From Spirosoma rhododendri (GTDB lineage: Bacteria; Bacteroidota; Bacteroidia; Cytophagales; Spirosomataceae): a stretch of DNA of 64,000 nucleotides. Positions 59,196-64,000 of the stretch are shown here, piece by piece (within the stretch, counting starts at the first letter, position 1; every line of letters starts with the position of its first letter). Made by a program: the position numbers and the translations under genes. The stretch lies in the NCBI RefSeq assembly GCF_012849055.1, contig NZ_CP051677.1, forward strand, positions 1,626,501 to 1,690,500. Direction: 5' to 3'. The notes under the pieces are model-generated. The model searched no databases and was not told the origin of the DNA. It saw only the letters and a list, made by a program, of their open reading frames with translations.

Positions 59196-60167
59196 ATGCA
59201 TATAGACTCCTTTGTCGACGTCCTTCAAACCGAACTGACTAACACCCAATACGGGCAGCAACCGCCCGAGCTGTACGACCCGATCCGGTACATCATGAGT
59301 CTGGGGGGCAAACGGTTACGGCCGCTGCTGACCCTGATGGGTACTTACCTCTTCACCGACGACTGGCAGAAAGCGGTGCGTCCGGCGCTGGCCGTGGAGG
59401 TTTTCCACAACTTCACGCTGATGCACGACGACATCATGGATCAGGCTCCGCTGCGTCGGGGCAATCCGACCGTGCACGAGAAATGGAACCCGAATACCGC
59501 AATCCTGTCGGGCGACGTGATGCTGGTCAATGCCTTCGAGCTGATACTCAACGTAGCTCCCGATCAGTTGCAGACCGCCCTGACGCGCTTCAGCCGGACG
59601 GCCGCCGAAGTGTGTGAAGGACAGCAGCTGGACATGAATTTTGAAACCCGCTGGGACGTCACCGAAACCGAGTACATCGAGATGATCCGGCTGAAAACGT
59701 CGGTCCTGCTGGGCTTTGCCCTCGAACTGGGTGGGCTGATTGCCGGTGCCGATGCACAAACGATGAAGCTGCTCTACGAAGCGGGCGTCAACGTGGGTAT
59801 CGGGTTTCAGCTGAAAGATGATTTGCTCGACGTGTACGGCGACCCGGCTAAGTTCGGCAAGCAGGTAGGGGGGGATATCATTGCCAACAAGAAAACGTTT
59901 CTGCTCATCGAAGCGCTGGAGCAAGGGACGGGTCAGCTGCGCGACGACCTCGACGGGTGGCTCCGGCGTACCGATTTCGACAAGGCCGAGAAAGTACGCG
60001 CTGTTACTGCAATCTACGATCAGCTGCGTATCCGCACCATTACCGAGCAGCGGATCGACGCGTATTTCTCGAAGGGCTTTGCCTGCTTTGAGCAAATAAA
60101 CGCCGACCCGACGCGCAAAGCGGTGTTGCTTGAGTTTGTGCAGCAGCTTATTGGTCGTGAGAGCTAA
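59196..60167 (+). CDS. Polyprenyl diphosphate synthase
   Basis: The 323-residue enzyme builds all-trans prenyl chains from IPP. Both Asp-rich motifs are present: MHDDIMDQAPLRRGNPTVH (first; DDxxD) and GFQLKDDLLDVYGD (second). The residues before the first motif are AVEVFHNFTLMHDD, where the size of the side chains sets chain length; I cannot decide between geranylgeranyl and octaprenyl from sight. GGKRLRPLLTLMG is the IPP-binding segment. It supplies quinone side chains or carotenoid precursors. It has its own -7 box. Confidence 0.9.
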   Translation: MHIDSFVDVLQTELTNTQYGQQPPELYDPIRYIMSLGGKRLRPLLTLMGTYLFTDDWQKAVRPALAVEVFHNFTLMHDDIMDQAPLRRGNPTVHEKWNPNTAILSGDVMLVNAFELILNVAPDQLQTALTRFSRTAAEVCEGQQLDMNFETRWDVTETEYIEMIRLKTSVLLGFALELGGLIAGADAQTMKLLYEAGVNVGIGFQLKDDLLDVYGDPAKFGKQVGGDIIANKKTFLLIEALEQGTGQLRDDLDGWLRRTDFDKAEKVRAVTAIYDQLRIRTITEQRIDAYFSKGFACFEQINADPTRKAVLLEFVQQLIGRES

Positions 60168-60242
60168 CCAATACCAGCGGGTCAGGTTATGTATCTGTAG
60201 CGTCCGTAACCAACTCAACGCAGTAAACGACATATAGCCTGC

Positions 60243-60866
60243 ATGACCACCATTCTGCTTATCATCACTGTAACGGCCATCATCAGCTTTCTGGCCTGGC
60301 GCAATCCGTCGCTGCTCGACCGCTGGATTATGAACCCGTACCAGATTTACAATCGGGGCGAATACCACCGGCTGTTGACGTCGGGATTTATTCACGCCGA
60401 TGCGGGTCACCTGATTTTCAACATGCTTAGCCTTTACTTCTTTGGTGGGCTGATCGAGCAGATTTTCGGAGCTTTGTTTGGCGGGCTTGGCCCAGTCTAC
60501 CTGATTGGTTTCTATCTGGCGGGTATTCTGGTGTCGGATGTGCCCAGCTACCTCAAGCACCGCTACGACCCCGGCTATAATTCGCTGGGTGCTTCGGGAG
60601 GGGTATCGGCCATTATTTTTGCGTCGATCATGGTAAACCCACTCGCGCGGATTTACATGTACTTCATACCCATCGGGATTCCGGGCTTTGTTTTTGGCGC
60701 ACTGTACCTGGCCTATTCGTACTACTCGTCGAAGCAGGGCCGTGATAATGTCAACCACGACGCCCACCTGTACGGTGCTATGTTCGGTATTGTATTCATT
60801 GTCGCGGTATATCCGGAAGTATTCCCGCAATTTATTGAGCAGATATCAAGCTGGCGTCCTTTCTAA
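60243..60866 (+). CDS. Rhomboid family intramembrane serine protease
   Basis: The 207-residue protein has about six membrane helices. The catalytic Ser lies in LGASGGVSAIIF (GxSG) and the catalytic His in DNVNHDAHLYGAMFGIVF. The HRLLTSGFIHADAGHLIFNML segment carries the conserved His/Asn of helix 2. The loop L1 between helices 1 and 2 is short. It cuts other membrane proteins within the bilayer. The next gene, 9 bases on, encodes a membrane-bound LytTR regulator, a possible substrate by position. Confidence 0.9.
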   Translation: MTTILLIITVTAIISFLAWRNPSLLDRWIMNPYQIYNRGEYHRLLTSGFIHADAGHLIFNMLSLYFFGGLIEQIFGALFGGLGPVYLIGFYLAGILVSDVPSYLKHRYDPGYNSLGASGGVSAIIFASIMVNPLARIYMYFIPIGIPGFVFGALYLAYSYYSSKQGRDNVNHDAHLYGAMFGIVFIVAVYPEVFPQFIEQISSWRPF

Positions 60867-60875
60867 CAACACGTC

Positions 60876-61754
60876 ATGGTGAGCCTGCTTCGTCAGCCCT
60901 ATCCGATTGAGGAGCCTGCACGTACGACATGGATACGGGCCGTGTTGATCGGCGCGTTCATCGGCTTGTTTCTGCTGGTGTTTCAGCCGTTTGACATCTC
61001 AGACTGGCACACGCCATACAAGACGCTGAAGGTGCTGGGGTTCGGCGTCGTCAGTTTTGCCGTAACGGCTCTGCACTTTCTGGTGTGGCCCCGGCTATTT
61101 CCGGCCGCTTTCTCAGATCGCGTCTGGACGGTGGGTAAGGCTATCCTGATGATTGTTGCCAACATCCTGCTGGTTGCCGTTGCCAACCAACTTTACCTGA
61201 TCGCGCTAACTGGACGCAAGCCCAGCGTAGCTGGCTGGGTGGGTATGCTGGTTGGTACGTTTCTGGTCGGTATTTTCCCAACGGCGGGTGGCGTGGTGGC
61301 GGGGTATGTAATCCGATTGCGCAGGTACGTTCGGCAGGCGGCTGAACTGCCCGTTCACCCACATGCGTCTCCCGCACCGATCCCCGATACGCCGACACCA
61401 ACGGCCGTCGATACGCTGACGCTGCTTGCCGACAATGAGAAAGACAGCCTGACGCTACCCCCCGACAAACTGCTTTACATCGAATCGAGCGACAACTACT
61501 GCACGGTGGTGTACCTGAAAAATGAACAGCCAGTGAAGCCGCTGCTGCGGAGTAGTCTGAGTCGGCTGGAGGGGCAAATCAGTATGCCCGACATCGTGCG
61601 CTGCCATCGGTCATTCATTGTCAACCTCGACCGGGTGGAGAAAATAACGGGCAATGCACAGGGCTATAAGCTGCATCTACTCGGGGGACAGTACCAGATT
61701 CCGGTCGCTCGTAAGTACAACGACAGCTTGGTTGCGCGGTTAAAATCGTTGTAG
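60876..61754 (+). CDS. Membrane-bound LytTR family transcription regulator
   Basis: The 292-residue protein has four membrane helices in its first 150 residues (for example IRAVLIGAFIGLFLLVFQPF and VGMLVGTFLVGIFPTAGGVVAGYVI) and a C-terminal LytTR DNA-binding domain (about 190-292) with LLYIESSDNYCTVVYL, LLRSSLSRLEGQI, VRCHRSFIVNLDRVEKITGNAQGYKLHL and IPVARKYND. The domain binds DNA by ten-stranded beta folds. No histidine kinase gene is next to it. Control may act through its membrane domain. Confidence 0.88.
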   Translation: MVSLLRQPYPIEEPARTTWIRAVLIGAFIGLFLLVFQPFDISDWHTPYKTLKVLGFGVVSFAVTALHFLVWPRLFPAAFSDRVWTVGKAILMIVANILLVAVANQLYLIALTGRKPSVAGWVGMLVGTFLVGIFPTAGGVVAGYVIRLRRYVRQAAELPVHPHASPAPIPDTPTPTAVDTLTLLADNEKDSLTLPPDKLLYIESSDNYCTVVYLKNEQPVKPLLRSSLSRLEGQISMPDIVRCHRSFIVNLDRVEKITGNAQGYKLHLLGGQYQIPVARKYNDSLVARLKSL

Positions 61755-61852
61755 AATACCCATCCATTCGTCCCAAATGCGGTTCTGGGTTGTCAAACGG
61801 CCCAAAAGTTGTCGTTTGGCCCTTTGCGTCGTCCGGGCTAGATGTGTTGCGC

Positions 61853-61860
61853 TACGTTTG
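61853..61860 (+). promoter_or_regulatory. -7 box for the DUF2306-like gene
   Basis: TACGTTTG fits TAnnTTTG and lies 29 bases before the ATG at 61889. A TTTG at 61823-61826 lies 26 bases upstream, farther than the usual spacing. Confidence 0.55.
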
Positions 61861-61888
61861 TCTCAACGAATCGCAAACACAACTGGTC

Positions 61889-62581
61889 ATGCACACGCTC
61901 ATTATTGCCATCACCATCATCCACGTTCTCGCCGGTACCGTTGCCCTGCTGGTCGGGCTGGTTTCCATGTTCTCAAAAAAAGGCGGCAAAGCCCACAATC
62001 GCAGCGGGCTGGTCTACGTCTGGGGTATGATTGTCGTAGCTGCGACGGCCCTGCCCATGTGTGCCCTGCAACCGTTTAAACTGTTTCGGCTATTTCTGAC
62101 GGGTATCGCCGTCCTGAGTTTTTACCTGTGCATGACCGGCTGGCGGGCTACCAAACAAAAGAAATCCGGCCCCACACCGGCCGACCGGCTGCTGACGTAC
62201 GTCGCGTTGGTTGTCAGTGTCGGTATGATGGGCTTCGGCGCGTACCTACTGAAGGACGGTGTCTCGGTATTTGCCATACTGTTCCCGTTCTTCGGATTTC
62301 TGACGTTCAAAAATGCTTGGTACGATGCTAAACTGTTTAGCCGGACTCCAGAGAAAATGCATTGGTTCTACCACCATATTGCCCGGATGGGTGGGTCGTA
62401 CATTGCCACGTTCACCGCATTTTTGGTCAATAACATGTACCGGATGATGCCGGTGGGAACACCCGAATGGGTTGGCACGATTGGCTGGATTGCGCCGACG
62501 CTGGTGGGTGGCGTACTCATTGCCCGCACGATTCGGCACTACAAACAGAAGTTCGATCGCCCCAAAACAGTGCTGGCGTAA
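61889..62581 (+). CDS. DUF2306-like membrane protein
   Basis: The 230-residue protein has about seven membrane helices and a His in helix 1 (ITIIHVLAGTVALLVGLVSM), a GKAHNRSGLVYVWGM loop, and a His-rich MHWFYHHIARMGGSYIATFTAF segment. This resembles DUF2306 membrane proteins, a family of unknown function in which conserved His residues may bind heme or metal. I chose ATG 61889 because a -7 box lies just before it; an upstream GTG/ATG frame would include the box. Confidence 0.78.
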   Translation: MHTLIIAITIIHVLAGTVALLVGLVSMFSKKGGKAHNRSGLVYVWGMIVVAATALPMCALQPFKLFRLFLTGIAVLSFYLCMTGWRATKQKKSGPTPADRLLTYVALVVSVGMMGFGAYLLKDGVSVFAILFPFFGFLTFKNAWYDAKLFSRTPEKMHWFYHHIARMGGSYIATFTAFLVNNMYRMMPVGTPEWVGTIGWIAPTLVGGVLIARTIRHYKQKFDRPKTVLA

Positions 62582-62623
62582 TTGCGGAGCCTGCTCGCCA
62601 GGTGAATTCATCCCTTATTCCGG

Positions 62624-62643
62624 GGGCTGTGAAGACACAGCCC
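62624..62643. terminator. Bidirectional hairpin between convergent genes
   Basis: The stem GGGCTGTG (62624-62631) pairs with CACAGCCC (62636-62643) around an AAGA loop and can extend outward (TCCCTT with AGGGA). It separates the DUF2306-like gene and the SGNH hydrolase gene. Confidence 0.68.
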
Positions 62644-62667
62644 GAGGGAAAGGAGGAAAAGAGTAAT

Positions 62668-63369
62668 CTATTTCTTCAGCAAGTCTTCCGCAACCGGCAG
62701 GGCGGTACTGGCCCACTGCTTCATCTGCTTACCGGAATAGTGCAACCCGTCGCCAGCAAACTGACTGTTATCGCCCGCAGCCTGCCGGGTCAGGGGGGTG
62801 ATATCGACGTAGGCGACACCCGCTTTCTGGCATTCGTCTTTCGCGATGGTGTTAAAGGCGTCGATCTCCGTAGCAATCTGATTTTTGTCGCGGCCATTGG
62901 CGTAAGGCGATGCCCCCCAGTCAGGAATCGATAACACAAAAACCCGCCCGGGCCGATTACCGGCAAACCGAATGGCTGTTTGAAGCAGGTCGCGAAATTC
63001 TGTCCGGTAGCGGTCCGTCGATTGACCCCGGTACTGGTTGTTGACGCCGATCAGCAGCGATACCAGATCGTACGTTTTGGTGTTGTTGGCGGCTTTGATA
63101 GCATCCTGCAATTCGGCCGTTGTCCAGCCCGTCCGGGCGATGATATCCGGGTCCGCCACGTCTACCTTGTCGGTGCGCAGCATACCGGCCAGTTGAACGC
63201 TCCAGCGATCGGCCGCGCCGACACTTTCCCCGATAGTGTACGAATCGCCGAGCGACAAAAACTGGTATTTCGATTTGACGGCGTCGGGATTACTGATCAT
63301 TGGCGATGAGTACGTACAGGCGATAAATAGCGCAAGGGAAAACAGCGGGGTGATGAACCGAAAAGGCAT
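62668..63369 (-). CDS. SGNH/GDSL hydrolase family protein
   Basis: The 233-residue protein is an exported or lipid-anchored esterase of the SGNH fold. After a signal region with LFIACTYSS (Cys 18, possible lipoprotein, lipobox FIAC), it has block I FLSLGDSYTIGES (nucleophile Ser), block III LLIGVNNQYRG (GxN), and block V DGLHYSGKQMKQWA (Asp and His). The substrate is unknown, with short-chain esters or acyl-sugars being common in the fold. It ends at a hairpin facing the DUF2306-like gene and is divergent from dps. Confidence 0.87.
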   Translation of the reverse strand: MPFRFITPLFSLALFIACTYSSPMISNPDAVKSKYQFLSLGDSYTIGESVGAADRWSVQLAGMLRTDKVDVADPDIIARTGWTTAELQDAIKAANNTKTYDLVSLLIGVNNQYRGQSTDRYRTEFRDLLQTAIRFAGNRPGRVFVLSIPDWGASPYANGRDKNQIATEIDAFNTIAKDECQKAGVAYVDITPLTRQAAGDNSQFAGDGLHYSGKQMKQWASTALPVAEDLLKK

Positions 63370-63524
63370 TGCGACTGTGGGGTAAGGTGCATTCAGATGT
63401 ACGAACTAAGGCTGGTTTTAGACTGATGCCAAACTGCCATTAAATCTAGTTTAACGGGAAAACAAACCCGAATGGGGCTGGTTCTTCTGTTTAAAACAGG
63501 TAACAGTAAAACTAACCATAGATC

Positions 63525-64000
63525 ATGGCTGATATCAATCAAGTTCAGGAACTCGATACCCCCAACGACCTTAAAGAAAAGGGACGTGAGAAAGTGGCCG
63601 ACTCGCTCAACAAGCTGGTCGCCGATGCGTTCGCGCTGTACATCAAAACCAAGAATTACCACTGGCATATGTCGGGTCGGCACTTCCGCGATTATCACCT
63701 GCTGCTCGATGAACAGGCCGACCAAATTTTCGCGACCATCGACCCACTGGCCGAGCGCGTCCGGAAAATCGGCGGCAATACGATCCGTTCGGTTGCGCAT
63801 ATCGCTCAATTGCAGCGAGTGAAAGACAACGATGAAGATTTTGTGGCTCCGAAAGATATGCTGCTTGATCTGCTGAACGAGAACAAGAAGATGGCGAAAA
63901 ATATGCGTGATACGCACAAGATCGCTGACGACGCTGAAGACGTAGCCACGGCTAGTCTGCTCGAAAACTACATCGATGAAACCGAGCGTCGCAGCTGGTT
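63525..64000 (+). CDS. dps: Dps family DNA-binding ferritin-like protein, partial (3' end beyond window)
   Basis: The open frame runs from ATG 63525 to the window end without a stop (158 codons visible). The sequence shows a Dps/ferritin-like four-helix protein that stores iron and shields DNA from peroxide. The ferroxidase residues are in KTKNYHWHMSGRHFRDYHLLLDEQADQIF (His, Asp, Glu) with DPLAERVRKIG following. The N-terminal DLKEKGREKVADSLNKLV is typical of Bacteroidota Dps. Only the last helix and C-terminus are missing. It is divergent from the SGNH hydrolase gene. Confidence 0.92.
   Translation, partial: MADINQVQELDTPNDLKEKGREKVADSLNKLVADAFALYIKTKNYHWHMSGRHFRDYHLLLDEQADQIFATIDPLAERVRKIGGNTIRSVAHIAQLQRVKDNDEDFVAPKDMLLDLLNENKKMAKNMRDTHKIADDAEDVATASLLENYIDETERRSW

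Noticed and set aside
59316..60830. A 504-codon open frame on the minus strand across the polyprenyl synthase and rhomboid genes
   Set aside because: It is antisense to two well-recognised genes with clear catalytic motifs, and its translation shows no recognisable domain. Long antisense frames are expected from the codon bias of G+C-rich genes.
1..64000. CRISPR arrays, rRNA or tRNA genes, prophage or conjugation genes
   Set aside because: No regularly spaced direct repeats, no cloverleaf-like or rRNA sequence and no phage or plasmid-type gene were found on reading the gaps and frames.

Overview
The window looks like a chromosomal segment of a Gram-negative bacterium of the phylum Bacteroidota, order Cytophagales, most probably Spirosoma or a close relative. 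I infer this from the gene families (gldG gliding protein, DUF2480, DUF4296, DUF4834, DUF2795, DUF983, GT3 glycogen synthase, caa3-type oxidase tail), from -7 boxes of the form TAnnTTTG upstream of many genes, from the lack of Shine-Dalgarno sequences, and from the moderately high G+C. No rRNA, tRNA, CRISPR array, transposase or prophage gene was found. Genes are packed tightly and no gene-free stretch exceeds about 300 bases.

Layout. 1-4077: end of a cytochrome oxidase operon (ctaB end, two subunit III genes, subunit IV, SCO copper chaperone, DUF420, a Cys-motif membrane protein, DUF983). 4169-6598: ECF sigma factor, membrane anti-sigma-like protein and outer-membrane barrel, overlapping end to start. 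6595-12398: NAD-dependent epimerase, glycosyltransferase plus LpxH-like phosphoesterase, NeuD-like acetyltransferase, GDP-fucose synthase, MORN-type protein. 12497-26461: housekeeping and metabolism (TPR protein, DEAD helicase, fructosamine kinase, AnmK, cytochrome c, Mog, glycogen synthase, glycosylasparaginase, PurU, sodium symporter, CutC, DUF2795, MFS). 26558-32360: gldG, then a second sigma locus in which the anti-sigma-like part and the barrel are one polypeptide, followed closely by a Rieske lipoprotein, a frameshifted four-histidine membrane protein and a YceI protein. 32507-41466: MFS exporter, dnaN, DUF2480, M28 peptidase, PurN, ABC ATPase, cyclophilin, RmlD-like reductase, DUF167. 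41456-48522: a signalling cluster of a CheB with zinc-ribbon tail, a 1649-residue CheB-CheR-PAS-histidine kinase and two single-receiver proteins. 48755-54298: polyprenol-phosphate mannose synthase, protoporphyrinogen oxidase, DUF4296, and a DUF58/BatD-like/VWA set. 54417-55109: a racemase visibly richer in A+T than its surroundings. 55304-64000: RNase HII, cytosine deaminase, GAF hybrid kinase with a 5' frameshift, barrel protein, polyprenyl synthase, rhomboid protease, membrane LytTR regulator, DUF2306, SGNH hydrolase, start of dps.

Points of most interest: (1) twin trans-envelope sigma loci, one split and one fused, the fused one leading into a redox gene set; (2) a 40-bp perfect palindrome inside a barrel gene; (3) two single-base frameshifts, both in runs of five C; (4) at least eight intergenic inverted repeats of about six sequence classes; (5) the CheB/CheR kinase hub in a stretch without flagellar or receptor genes; (6) the A+T-rich racemase island. 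Functions are assigned by recognising sequence families by eye; no database search was run.
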